DNA from: Aphis gossypii
Lineage: Eukaryota > Arthropoda > Insecta > Hemiptera > Aphididae
Direction: 5' to 3'
NCBI RefSeq assembly: GCF_020184175.1
Contig: NC_065532.1
Span: 15,810,001 to 15,874,000, forward strand
DNA: 64,000 nucleotides
Positions 48,976 to 61,430 of the stretch are shown here, piece after piece; position 1 is the first letter of the stretch; each line of letters starts with the position of its first letter. The position numbers and the translations under genes were made by a program. Under the pieces are notes generated by a model. That model did not search any database, was not told where the DNA came from, and saw nothing but the letters and a program-made list of their open reading frames with translations.

Positions 48976-50980
48976 TATATATCTTATTAATTCGATACTG
49001 ATGTACCTATAAATGTATTGATTTTACAATGATATGTTTTTTATTTTTTAACAGATTTATTTTTGGGTTAAAATACTGCCATACTGGTTGTGACATTTTT
49101 CTTAAACGCATATTGCAGTATGTAGGTATACCTATAGGTTGCCACTAGAAATCTTTGAATAATACAATCATCGTTACCATAACGACCAAATAAAAAAAAA
49201 ACGGAATTACAAGATCTGTAGAATACAACCTATGCATATTATTATAGAATTTTTACCTGAAACCACTTTCCAACAAAATTGATTTTCTTATTTTCTTGTA
49301 AGTCTTGTAACTCAAAAATTAATGACCATAGATAGGTATACTAAACATTTTTGATCAAATGTTTATGCTGCCATTTTTTATTCATTTTATGATGTTTTGA
49401 CATTTTTTGAAATTATTCTCGACTTTACATAAAGCGAAAAACAACATAAAAACTTGAAAAATTAAAAAAACCTATAAACAATGCAAAAAAACAAAAATAT
49501 TTTAATAATTATTTCATATGTATTAAATGCTAATATTATATATACGATGAAAATATCAAGTTTCTACAGTTAGGTATTCATCATTAAATTACAACAATTA
49601 TAAATCTAAAATGTTTTGTCAAAAACTAGTTTTGTGTAAATATTCCTGTTTTTCTTTAATTTATTTCCTCGATTATTTTGAAACAAATATTTTGCAAGAT
49701 TTTGCAAAATATTGTAGTAATGTAAAAATAATTGCATGAAAAAATATAAATACCTATGAAAGCTCAAAATGAAGTGAATGTATGGATTATTTCTAGGAAA
49801 TCCTTCACAGAACTTACAAATATTAAATATGTGTATGGGAAATAAGCTAAATAGTAATATAGGATGATATAGATTAAATGTATTTCTTCATCCACAATCG
49901 TTTTTCATATGCAAAATTTTATCATTGAATTCAAATTTAACACATTTCGTCCTTTACTTACCTTCTTTTTTATTATTTATTATATATTTGTACATATTTT
50001 GTGCATATTTTGTATTATTCGTTTTTCTAACCCTATAAAGAATATTGACAACAATTATATAGTTTACTTACACTGCAATTTATAAACTCATTTTGTAGAT
50101 ATAGTGGTTAAAGTTTTTTGTTTTTATATAAGTTATGGTATAATACGAATAATTACCATATTAAATGTCAATCAAAGACGAACCCATTATATTTACACCT
50201 ATTTTGAAATAAAATAATAAATTCGAGAAACTTAATTTTAAACAGCAATTCTTCTTAAGACTTGTAATGCATTGTTTACGTGCTCAGCTCTGATAATATA
50301 ATATAATACCCGTACCCCGAATAACACATTTTTTAAATGTTTCACATTTTCTGCGGTACGTATATTTAACGCTGCAAGTAGGTATACGACTGCCAAGGAC
50401 TGCTGTCGGTGATAAAATTATTTTTCGGGAGGAAAGAAAAACATTATGTCGTACAGGTTAGGTATAATAATAATAATATGTAGGTACGCTGTATGGTATT
50501 TTATTAATTTTCAGAAACATTCTGTACGATATTTATTACCGTTAACGAGAATATGCATAGATTACCGCTTTGAAATTAATAGCTGAGTTTATAATATCTA
50601 ATGGCTGGCGTGAGGTGCGTGATGGGGTAAAATAGTCAAATGATTTAACACATATAATATAATAGTAGGTACGTATGTGATACGTATATAATAAACGCTA
50701 CGATACGAGTGCGTTCAACTGACGTAATGTGCTTACACACCTATTGCGGAGATGTTTTTCTACGAAAAATCGTAAGAGTCATAATAATACACATATAGTG
50801 TACAATAATGTATTCAACCCTATATATTACGTTGTCTATATGTACCTACCTACGCTATAGTGCAGACGACCTCTGCTGTGAATTATGTGCTTTCGAGTAA
50901 TATTCGCTTTACCATTATACGTATTATTATAATATAATTGTCGTGCTCTTCTGTATATAGGTACACATTCTTAAGATAAT
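48976..50980. other. AT-rich non-coding stretch
   Basis: No gene or RNA was recognised. A 12-bp TAGGTATACCTA palindrome lies at about 49122-49133. Confidence 0.5.
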
Positions 50981-50989
50981 ATTTTGTCA

Positions 50990-51840
50990 TTTGGAGGACC
51001 ATACGCGTAGTTAACGTCGTCGTACTTCACCGTGATCCGTACTTCACGCGTTATTATACAATAGGCACATGCCGCACGCTTATTATTATATTATATACGT
51101 TAATAGTGTTACTAATAAAACAACCCGCGGATAAACTATCCGTGTGTACCCCGTCGCAGCCGGTCGCGATGCACGTCCTTTCCCGTGTTTTTCATATTTA
51201 TGACGATTTTTCTTTGTGCGCCGTCCGACTGAAGCTGCAGCGTATAGGAATACTATTTCATAATACGGTAAAACGATTTTTTTTTCGTTTTTTTTAAGTG
51301 ATAAAACCCATTCTCCGGCGCCGTAATAATTGAAAAGGAATCGGAGAGAAAACGAGAAAAATAAACGACTCTAAATTCACTGCAGACCGTGTATTACAGT
51401 CGCACATATATAATATTATTGTATGTGTGTGTGTGTGTGTGTGTATATATAGTACCGTATAACGCGTATTTAATATATTATATATTATATTATAATATGC
51501 TCGTTTCGAAAATTATTATTGCCGCTACCAGACGTATTCGCTTTGTATTAATCGGTTATTTACAATGCAGTTGTTGCCCTATAAAATACTTATTATTTCG
51601 TATGGACATCGCCGACGACGATCGGTTGGGAAAGAGAAACCATCATACGTGCGGCATAACAGAGCCGCAGATGCTGAGGGGCGAGGACCGTTTTCAGTGT
51701 GCCTGTGGACGGAGTATGTGTATAATATTATGCACAGCGAGCACCTATAATACGGTATAGAGGTGATATATAGAAGAAGACGGCAACGACGACGAAACGG
51801 TGGTAAACAACACACGAGTTTTCCTTTCGAATGCAAATGT
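50990..51840. other. CpG-containing block 12
   Basis: GTCGTCGTACTTCACCGTG near 51018, CCGTCGCAGCCGGTCGCG near 51150 and ACATCGCCGACGACGATCGG near 51605 raise CpG content. (TG)n lies at 51424-51444. Plus frames 51106-51297 (63 codons) and 51389-51760 (123 codons) are unrecognised. The second has a charged, Cys-containing C-terminal part after a repeat-derived N-terminal part. Confidence 0.4.
51424..51444. repeat. (TG)n microsatellite
   Basis: An uninterrupted TG run of about ten units passing into TATATA. Confidence 0.9.
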
Positions 51841-54800
51841 GTCTGAATAAATTATATATGTATAGGTATTACTTATATATAATACGGTGAGACTATCAAA
51901 ATCGTATTTCTCGACGAATTACTCGCTTGTAAATTAGAATATATATATATATAAATACCATGCTGCAGTATAATATATTGTAATTATGTTGTGTTATAAA
52001 TTTCGGTAATACGAATATTTTCCGTCGTTCGAAAAAATAATATTCAATTTATCGCGGCTATTTTTTTTTGACGCAGAAAATGTAGAACTGCAGATACGAT
52101 TATGTATTTAAGTATATGTATATATATTATCATGCACGTATGTTTTATAATATATAGGTAAATATCTTAACCTTTTTTTATATTATAGTAATAGGTATAC
52201 ATTATATTGCATAAAAATAGCATATGTCTAAAAACCATCTTATTAACTATGATAATATTGATAATAATAAGTATAGGTCTCGAATTTTAAAACATAATAA
52301 GCAACTAAAAAACCACATGATTGTTTTAAAAACGCAAAAAAGAAGTATATTTATTTTTTAAAAAAGTGAAAAAAAGCATGACTAAAAATTAACACAAACT
52401 ACTTATAAAATGAATAAAAAAATTTGAAAAATTAATTAAATTGAAAAAAGAATTAATTACCATGTATTTCTCTAGATTTGCAGTGGTGAAACTGACTCTA
52501 ATGATGAATATTTTTTTACATAGAAAGCGCGAATTCTCTACATCCACTGAAGTGATCGGTGAAACATACTTCATACAAGAAGTTTCAAATCACAACACTA
52601 AACTTACATTTTGAAATGATCAATATCGATGTTGTATAGACATACTGACCGTATACTGAGGGCTATTATATGTAGATCGATAATATATCGTATTATATAA
52701 GTACGCTTAATGCATTTAATAAAAAGCCGATAACGAAAACAATAATAATTCAATACCTATAACGTACCTATTCTGGGTTTTTACGTTTCTTATAAATTCA
52801 ATTTTTTATTATTAGATACTATAGTAGCATAATAAATATATAAAAATTCTACAGGTGAAATAACTAAAAAAGCAACAAAAAAAGCATTTACATAAAAAAA
52901 AAAACCGAAAAGAAGCAAAAATAAATTGGTTTATTTGGAATCAGAATGCCGTGAAACGAATTTATATATAAAAAATTAAATTTCTATCTCATATATAAAA
53001 AAGAAGGCAAATGCTTTAGAATCCGAATCCTGATAATAAGCATTCTAATACAGCGAGTATTGTAGAAATAAAATAAATTTAAATACTGAGATTTTGTTCG
53101 ATACAACTACTACAGTTACATGAACGTAACATAACACTTATCACTACAGTTATCAGAGCAAACTTTTACATGTCTTCGGAATAAAAGTTATCATACTTCT
53201 CATGTTTAAGAGTTTATGATTACAGTTTTATATTATCTTACTAATTACTATACGTACATTGTAATAGATATTTTATTTATATTTTATATATTATGGTGAA
53301 ATTATGCTTCTCTAATATGTAACAAATATTAGTTTTAATTAGAGTGCTACCATAAAAAATTATATTATATTATTATAATGTGGATGCGTTAAATTTCTTC
53401 GCCGTGGTTTCTTCTAAACACTACATGTGACAAAATGTTAAACAATTTTTATCTGATTTGTATTTAGTATATTATAAGTATTGATATTTTATCAGACTAT
53501 TACTATACAAGAATAATGTGATACTAAAATTATTATTATAATAATTATAGATGTTGCATAATAAAAAACTGTAATACTATTAGCTCAATATAAGAACATA
53601 TATTATTTACGATGACTTTATACGTGTTTATTTTGTTTAAAAAACATATTTTGATGCAATTGTATACCTACTTGTATTGTTCATTTATAACGTATCAAAA
53701 ATCAAACTGAATTAGAAACCCTGAAGTAAATTACACATAGTTATCAAATCGGAATGACCGTGATTATCACGTACTTTCATAGGTAGTACACAATATACAT
53801 TATAAGTATGTTTATTGAGTTAAAAGAATAGTTTTATAGTTTTATTTGTTATTAGTTCATATAAATTTACTAAATTTTATAAATCACATATATGATACAA
53901 GTCATATTCAACAAATGTGTATAAAATAAAGGTAATATGTTTCATAAATCATTAAATATATAGGTATTCATTTTATAATAAACATCGTTTGGTATGATAT
54001 TACCATACTGCTATATATTGGAATAAAGTATTACAATAATTCATTACCTTAGTTCAAACAACAACCATCATTGTATTTAGTATAATATTATGAAGTATTC
54101 CGCGATTTTTTGTGTACTCTTATAAGTTTCCTTGATCCACATCGATAACTATTATTTAATTGATAAACTGCCAGTCAACTAAAATAATAAGAACTTTTGA
54201 GATATTTTGCCATAATATTATAAAATTGTTCAAATTGTAACTTAATAATAATAGGAGTTAAAATAAAAACTTTGATTTAATTATGTATCTGTAAAATGGC
54301 CGATATTTGCCCATTATCTCCTTATTATTAGACCTATATTCAGACTATCCTACATGTTAATATACAAGCAGGTATTTTAACATTTTTTTAAATATCCTTT
54401 TACAAAAAAATATATTTAATGTATTTATATTTCTTCTTATCAGTGTATACTAAATTACCAAATTTTTGATAAAATCATAAGTAAAATTGTAAAATATAGG
54501 CGATTATATAAAATAAACGAAAGAAACCGAGAATTAACTTTTCTAAGCTCCACAGCTGTGATAACCAAAAATGTTTTTTTCAGATTCATAGTTATAATAT
54601 ACATATCATTTTTTTAATAGTTTAGTTTATTATTTTAATCATTCAAGCTAAGCAAAAAAATACGAATTTGAAAACATTTGTCATTTTTTAGTCCAATCAT
54701 CATCAATTATAGCTAAAAATTTCTGTTTTGTCATTGAAAGTATGCATAATTAATATTCAATGACATTAAAAAAAAAAAATAATAATAATAACAAATAGAT

Positions 54801-55830
54801 AAACATTTATAGATAGGTACTGTTATAACAACGTGTCATAACAACATTCAAAAAAATAATTTCAAAAATAATTAAATGTACATTATAATAATACACGATA
54901 AATATTATCTAGATTATAATCGAATTCAATAAACAATTTAAATGTTCACAGCATAGATTTTATTTACGGAATATTTTCATTGTTTTGTGAAAGATATCAT
55001 GTAAGATACAAAGAATCTAATAATAATATTCATCTTTAGAGATTTTTTGCTATTATGATATTTTGATAAGCACATATTTTAATATACAAGATGAAAAACG
55101 AATGTGATATTATCTGGACATATAAAATAACATTTTGTATGTTTTTCCTGCTAAGAAAGTTTTTAAATACATTTATAATTTGAATTATAATTATAGTACA
55201 TTATTATTTCTTATATTATGCATCTATATAAATGTATATAATATTATAACGTATACACTATAAACAGGTAATGTTTAATAATTAAACAAAATAATAATTA
55301 TTTTTATTATTCCTTGTTTATATAATAATATATATATTTAGTTTTATACTATATAATATATATTTTGTTTTTGTATAAATATAATTTAATGTATAATCAA
55401 ACAATATAAGTAAATACATCGTTATTGACTTTTTAGTGTAATTCTATAATATAGTATCCATATAATTACTATAAGCTCAAACATTTTTAATTTTTGTTTT
55501 AAAATAGCTAAATAATAATTATTGCCAAAAAAAGATAACAAATATTAACTAATTAACCGAAAATATTATACAACGTAGGGATAATTTGCTAAGCACAAAT
55601 ACAGAAGTAGACTATCGAATGGCGTCAAATTATGTTTCATTGTGGGACGCTATTTAGACGAAAAAAGAACACTAATTTAAAACGATCACGAATTTGACAT
55701 TATATAGTTTCAAAAAAAAAAAATAATAATAATAATCAACCAAATTGAATGTACCTATATTGCGTGTTCGTAAATCATAAAAACTCTTGTTCAATACACG
55801 TACAAATAAAATAACATAAATCGCGTATGT
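51841..55830. other. Long AT-rich non-coding stretch
   Basis: No gene is supported. AAT and A-run repeats lie at about 54767-54792 and 55711-55735. The only frame above 60 codons (52389-52574, minus) is Ile/Phe/Ser-rich and unrecognised. Confidence 0.55.
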
Positions 55831-55837
55831 TATATAA

Positions 55838-56140
55838 TTACATGCGCATAATGTAACGATCGGTATATATAGTGAGATCTATGATAGAGTCGTATAGTGG
55901 AATTGAGCGCGTCGACCATTTACAAGGGGCAAGTGACAGACGTTTACCCGAATGCGAATATTGAGATGATGAGATGAATACTATTATAGCTGTGGCTGCG
56001 GCGTTGCACTTTAAGTGTGTTTGATTATAGAATTGCGATATGCGACAGAAAATGTTTTCGATTGAGTAAGTAATATTATTACAATTATAATATATAGGCA
56101 TTTCAGAAGGCAAAAAATTGAAATTTACTTTGTTACGACG
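55838..56140. other. GC-richer stretch upstream of the retrotransposon relic
   Basis: Composition is less AT-rich than the flanks. Several short plus-strand frames are broken by stops, and a 132-codon minus frame (55838-56236) crosses it. The stretch may be further degraded retrotransposon sequence, but I could not align it to conserved reverse-transcriptase motifs in any frame. The minus frame overlaps the relic in antisense and is probably incidental. Confidence 0.3.
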
Positions 56141-56353
56141 ACATTCAACGAATCGCCACTGTATAATCATATATATATGCAAGAATGATCGAACCGGAGA
56201 GTGAAGGAAAATCGGCAACTCCAAGACCTTTTTCAATATCCAGACATTACAAGAAAAGTTTCAGCCAGGAGATTGAAATGAGCAGGGCAATCAAGACATA
56301 CGCGGGAGTGTCGAAATTTAGAGCACAATGCGGAAGAAAGCAGCGGAGAATAG
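56141..56353 (+). pseudogene. Relic of non-LTR retrotransposon RT C-terminal region
   Basis: In the frame whose codons start at 56189, the plus strand reads RRVKENRQLQDLFQYPDI and then RKVSARRLK-stop-AGQSR. Non-LTR (RTE/Jockey-type) polyproteins end with a well-known R-K/N-N-x-L-x-x-LF-x-x-PDI...RRL-(K/R)-WAGH-x-x-R block. The fit is close, and the stop TGA at 56279-56281 stands exactly where the family has Trp (TGG). A second in-frame TGA is at 56186-56188. The usual downstream GKRPLGRPR-x-RW block is not clear in this frame; a nearby frame carries CGRKQRRIE, suggesting a frameshift. No catalytic reverse-transcriptase or endonuclease motifs are visible, so this is a dead fragment. Confidence 0.7.
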
Positions 56354-56361
56354 AAATATGA

Positions 56362-56660
56362 TATTGACTGGTATCAAACAACTTCTCTGAAAAATAAATC
56401 AATGTAACACTACAATTAATATAACAATATTTTAATTATTATTTATTATCTTTACTCTACTGTTTTTGCCTTTTTGGCGTTATATAATTAAATTGTACAG
56501 CATTTTGTAAAAAAAACCAATCACTAGGTATACCTATTTGAATTATATATTATTTTACTATTTTAATATATTTTACTTATGACAATATCTATATTAAACA
56601 AAAAAAAAATTATGGTAAACTAGGTGTACCTTTTACCTATACATAATTGATTTTAAAAAA
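56362..56660. other. AT-rich spacer
   Basis: Between the retrotransposon relic and the minisatellite. It contains a TAGGTATACCTA palindrome at about 56526-56537 and an A9 run near 56600. Confidence 0.55.
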
Positions 56661-56667
56661 TGCAGCC

Positions 56668-56914
56668 GGCGGAATCAAATTAAATAATTTGGCGGAATTG
56701 ATAAATGGCGGAATCAATAAATAAAAAAGTTAAGGGGAATCGGTAGCCGGCGGAATCGATAAAGAAAAAAGTTCAGCGGAGTCGATAGCTGGCGGAATCA
56801 ATACAGAAAAAAGTTCAGCGGAGTCGGTAGCTGTTGGAATTAATAATATAGACAAATATCGGGCGGAATCGATAGCCGGCGGAATTGATATTAATTCGGT
56901 GCGACGGAATCGAC
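56668..56914. repeat. 42-bp minisatellite, six degenerate units
   Basis: Units start at 56668, 56707, 56749, 56791, 56833 and 56878, with lengths 39, 42, 42, 42, 45 and 37. Each begins GGCGGAATCGATA or a variant, has an A-rich middle, and carries a second GCGGAGTCGATAGC motif near its end. The two motifs show that the 42-bp unit itself arose from an internal duplication. On minus, units 1 to 4 stay open as a 14-residue repeat of the form IPPAIDSAELFSLS, within a 64-codon frame (56730-56924). Because most unit lengths are multiples of three, openness on minus may be a by-product. No protein family is recognised. Confidence 0.85.
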
Positions 56915-56924
56915 AAAACCCCAT

Positions 56925-59230
56925 AAATAAAACAATCAGTAATCAGTATACATAACATAAGCTGCAGTCACTTATTGCACAGATTGGTGATATAATATTA
57001 TATATTATAATATATTGATATATATCATGCACAAATTTGTTTTACATAGTTAATCATACATAAGTATATAACATAATTAATATACATTTACATTAAACTT
57101 TGCATAAAATCTACAATTTTTAAAGTATAATATATGATATTAATGACCCAAGTATACGATTAAAACTTACAACTTAACTATATTTTTATTTTGTGATAAT
57201 ATTTCTTACATTTTACTTAATATTTTATGACACTATACTATAATAACAATTAACATTTATTGTAAAATCATTCAAATTATTAGAAACAATAAACCTTATA
57301 ATTATAGAGTAAAATTGAAGAATTTCCATTCGCTTAAAATAAATGTGATACAACAAAAATTACATAATTTAACACTACTTACAGCAAATTAATAAAAACA
57401 TATTATAATAATATTGTAATTATACATTGTTAGTATAATGTGAAAATAATATAATAAAATGCTTACAATTTGTCTGGTCACACCTATGATTTTCATTCCA
57501 GATGTGTATATAACTGATGTAGTTATATGTGCACTGTACAAGATAAGACATAGAATATAGGTTAATAGAAAAACTTATATAAATTTATAATTTATATACT
57601 AATCTTTTAATTTAGAAACTTAATGCAGTTGCTAATAATTACCTATTTTACATTTCAAATATAATGTATAGTAAATTAAAAAAATAACAATCACAAATTT
57701 ACATTATATGTTTAAATTAATTTTTTTTAAGAAAAAGAATTTTGAAATAAAAAATGTAATAGAATAATTTGTTATAAAATCTTAGTAAGTAGATCCTTGT
57801 ACTAAACCAAATATTTAAAAGATCAATATTATATAAATATTTTCAAAAGAAAGTATATTTTAATTGGAAATAATATATTAATTATAATGTTGTAGGTTTA
57901 TAATAAACAATTTTGTCCTATGTTATACATACATACTATAATGTATAATATACTGCTGTCTGTTACTGTATAATACAATTTTTATAAAATTGTCAACTCT
58001 TATGAATAAAATTATATCACAGATATTAATTGTAAAACTTTTTTTTTTTTTAATTAACCTGGGAAAACAAAAACAACAATAATAAAAAAAAAAGCAAAGA
58101 ACAGTGAATAAGAATCCTCGGAGAACCTCAAATATGTTACAATGGGTTGTAGAACAATGTGCTCACCCCTTTATAGAGTCATTAATGATTTTTAAACTAT
58201 CGGAAGTCGTTACATCATAAGTCAAGGCTAATATTAGGTAAAGTGTGCTGATCAAATTGTGATTGATTACACGCATTTGGAAGTCGAGAACGAAGGTAAT
58301 AAAAAAATATGTTTCTAAGAGTCTAAGTTTTTATAACATTAATTTTTCGTCCCCTTTCGTAATTTCCGTAGTCATTATTTTAATTCGACTTAGGCTGAGT
58401 CCGACGTTCGAAGATTGTCTAATGATAAATCGTTCCAAGCTCGGTCATGTTCGTTTACGGTAAAATTAAGCAAAAGGCAGCTGAAAAAAAGAATTACGTT
58501 ATAATAACAATCGATTATAAAAAAAGTAATTTTTATTACAGAATATACTAAAATATCACACTCTACCAATTAGTACCCAACATACGCAAAACAAATTTAA
58601 ACTCATTGTTTTCGAAATAAATTATAAGTGAATGTGTGGAATCATAACGCAGTAATATATAATACATTTTTAATTTTTAATTAATAATATTGTTTTTAAC
58701 GAAGTTTGAATTAAGAATGCGTAGTTTAAACATATGTGTTATATGCTTTTCGTAGAGAACCATCGTAATGGTTGTAACTTGATGATAGGTTTACATGTAT
58801 ATTTTACACATTATAATCCGATAATGCTAAAATATTTATAATATACGCGAGTGGAATGAATTTATATAATGTATACTTACAATAAACCTATATTTTATGA
58901 TATTATGCACACAATATTTTTCATCTTGCAGGCGGTTGTAAGGAAGAAAGGAAATCGTTCGGGACAAATATGTGTTTACCTTTTATACATACAATGTCTG
59001 GTACCTACACCTGCAAAAAAATATCGTTTACTAAACTCGTATAATATAATGCGGCAGTTCTACATGTGTTTGATATAGCTTAAGAGTATCGCGGCGGTGT
59101 GATGGGTTAAATAATTTTTATTTGCGATTTACACAAAAGCAAGCGCATATAATACAGCAAAGGTAACACAATGTAAGTGTACGAAATCGAAATGAATAGC
59201 TGTTAATACATGTCATATACCTACAAACGC
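56925..59230. other. AT-rich non-coding stretch
   Basis: No gene is supported. A less AT-rich patch at about 58090-58470 contains splice-like strings: acceptor-like TTCGACTTAG ending at 58393 and donor-like ACGGTAAAA at 58458. Together they would bound a 66-nt stretch open in two frames. This is too little to call an exon. Confidence 0.45.
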
Positions 59231-59239
59231 GGATAAAAC

Positions 59240-59800
59240 GCAAAATATAAACACGACTGCGACCGACATCCGTGTATATATATTGTATCGCAGGCGATAA
59301 TAATTTGTACGTATATATGTAGGTATAAAGGTTATATTATATGGACGACTAAACCGCAAACGCGGTAACTCCGCAGAACGATGGAATTAAACATTTTATA
59401 TTGAAACGATTCGGTTCGGATGCTCGAAGCCTGTAAATCTGTAAAAGCGCACTGCAGCAGTTATAATATTATTATTATAATTAATGCGTGAGAGAGAAAA
59501 GGCGCGACAAACCACCGACGGTCGGCGGCGGCTTTGCGAATCAAAGTCCCGGTGACTTGTGTCCTTTATCACAGCGGCCGACGAGTATTAGCCGCCCGAC
59601 GTCGTCGTACACAATGGACCCGCGAGACTGCATACATGGGAGACGCTTTAACGCGCCCTGCTGAGCTAAACACACAAAATCCCTTTGGTCGACACCGACT
59701 CGATTGACTACCAACGTGTTCGTACACACGCACACACTCGCACCCGCGATTATATTATACGTCACTGCACACAATAATATCGTATCATTTGTATTTTTTT
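59240..59800. other. CpG-rich block 13
   Basis: CpG-dense from about 59340 to 59760: AACCGCAAACGCGGTAACTCCGC near 59350, CACCGACGGTCGGCGGCGG near 59513-59531, and CGGCCGACGAG with GCCGCCCGACGTCGTCG near 59574-59607. The 77-codon minus frame (59541-59774) has a balanced composition but no recognisable motif. The region could be a promoter or 5' exon. Poly(T) and (ATT)n follow immediately. Confidence 0.45.
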
Positions 59801-59878
59801 TTTTTTATTATTAATATTATATATTATTATTGTGTACACGCACGCGGAGGACCCCACTTGCCACCTACTATAGGTACA

Positions 59879-60040
59879 TTATTATTATTATTATTATTAT
59901 ATATATGAATATATTTTATAACTCACATATACTGCAGTATATCATGTGTGTGTGTGTGTGTGTGTATACTATAATGTGTGTATTATAATATATTAGTACC
60001 TACCTGAAACATTATTAATATATATATATATATATATATG
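59879..60040. repeat. (ATT)n, (TG)n and (TA)n microsatellite cluster
   Basis: (ATT)n passes into (TA)n at 59879-59906, (TG)n at 59945-59964 and (TA)n at 60018-60039. Three simple repeats fall within about 160 bp. Confidence 0.9.
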
Positions 60041-60439
60041 TATATATTTTTAATTATATTTATTTTTTTTTTGAGCATAGTATTTGTGTCGGTTGTGTAT
60101 ATTATATTATACACAATATATATACAATTGACATTTTTTTCATAAACGAAAAACGATTTCTAATGCTTACGTATTATAATATAATATCCCAATAGAAGTG
60201 TTATGTGTATTAGAAATATGTAATGGCGAGACGTCTAGGTGTAATGACACGTTGTCATCGATTACAAACCCGCAAACGACATAAAATAAAATAACATAAA
60301 TGCTTTAGAGTTGCATATTATAATATATAGAACACAATATGTCTGAGAGATCGTTTTTTTTCTGAGAATTAAAAAATATCATTATATTCGTATAACATGA
60401 CGTCTTATAACTATATGCACCGTAAACAATTAGAATACA
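60041..60439. other. AT-rich spacer
   Basis: No gene was recognised. A T10 run lies at about 60064. Confidence 0.5.
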
Positions 60440-61430
60440 TTATAATAATGCCGAAATAAATTCGCATTCGACGCGATTCGATAACAACAACGCGTTGCAG
60501 CGGACAACACCGCGGCGGCGGCGACGACTTGAAACGAAAACCCTTTCGCCGCCGAGATAAATCGAAAACTTTTTTGTAAACCGACGACGTTTTTCAGCGC
60601 ACACAGCATATTTATATACAATAAAAATCTCGACGGGTTGATTAAATCAAATTCACTTCATATATTATAATATAATACAGTACCTACATAATAATAATAT
60701 ATAGTATAATGGTATAGGTGTACGTACTAAAATCGAATATAACGACGTCTGAATGCACCTTTTAAAGTCTTTAAAACGACGTTTGACGTCGTACATGATA
60801 ATATATTATAATATACATTATGTTTATAACAATAATACGTGTATTATACCATATGCGTCGTAATAAAGAGCCGGTGCGCAGTAATGATAAAATGACGCAG
60901 ACTGCGTGTGATGGTCGCGCGGCCCGTTTTGTCGGGCGCAAATTTTGATTCCGTCACATATTATACCGGCTCAATACCTATATATATACATAATAATATA
61001 CGTTATACGGCTGCTGCGTGGACCTATACCTATATACACGTGTATACGATATGCAGGCGTTATACGCACGGGTTAACCTAATCTCACACATGGTTTGACA
61101 GATAATTGACAACCGTGTGTCCAGGTGATCCGAGACGTGTTTTCTTTTCAGACGTCCGTCGGTGTAATCTCGACCCCTCGCGGTCGCGGCGACTTGCGCA
61201 CCTTTATACACGTGTACATGCATATGACACGGATTCGAATCGCCGTGTGGAGACCGACGCGCGTAATTTATACCGGTGTATACCTGTATATAGCTTTGTA
61301 TTTAGAAATTATATATTATATATATGTTATTTTATATCGAAGGCGTTCGACCGCGATTAAAATTTTTATGAGGACGTCTCGTCGTGTATATACTTACAAG
61401 CAGTGTATTTTCTTCTTTACATTATAATAC
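60440..61430. other. CpG-rich blocks 14a and 14b
   Basis: Two GC-richer parts flank a TA-rich middle. The first (about 60460-60600) has ACACCGCGGCGGCGGCGACG and CCGCCGAG. The second (about 60860-61280) has GTCGCGCGGCCCG, CCCCTCGCGGTCGCGGCG and CGCCGTGTGG. Overlapping plus frames of 84 and 100 codons (61106-61360 and 61125-61427) both run through the second part. Neither contains a domain I recognise. Confidence 0.45.
61136..61151 (+). other. 3' splice-site-like tract
   Basis: GTGTTTTCTTTTCAG (AG at 61150-61151) fits the animal acceptor consensus. It lies at the start of a CpG-rich stretch that stays open in two frames for about 200 nt. A real 5'-UTR or coding exon is possible but unproven. 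Confidence 0.2.

Noticed and set aside
51389..51760. 123-codon plus frame
   Set aside because: The first third is a (TG)n and TA-rich translation. The remainder has no recognisable family, and an 85-codon frame overlaps it on minus.
56030..56180. Catalytic reverse-transcriptase motifs upstream of the relic
   Set aside because: No alignment to the YADD-type or flanking conserved blocks was visible in any plus frame.
55838..56236. 132-codon minus-strand frame
   Set aside because: It runs antisense to the retrotransposon relic and shows no motif. Openness in antisense of a decayed coding region is common.
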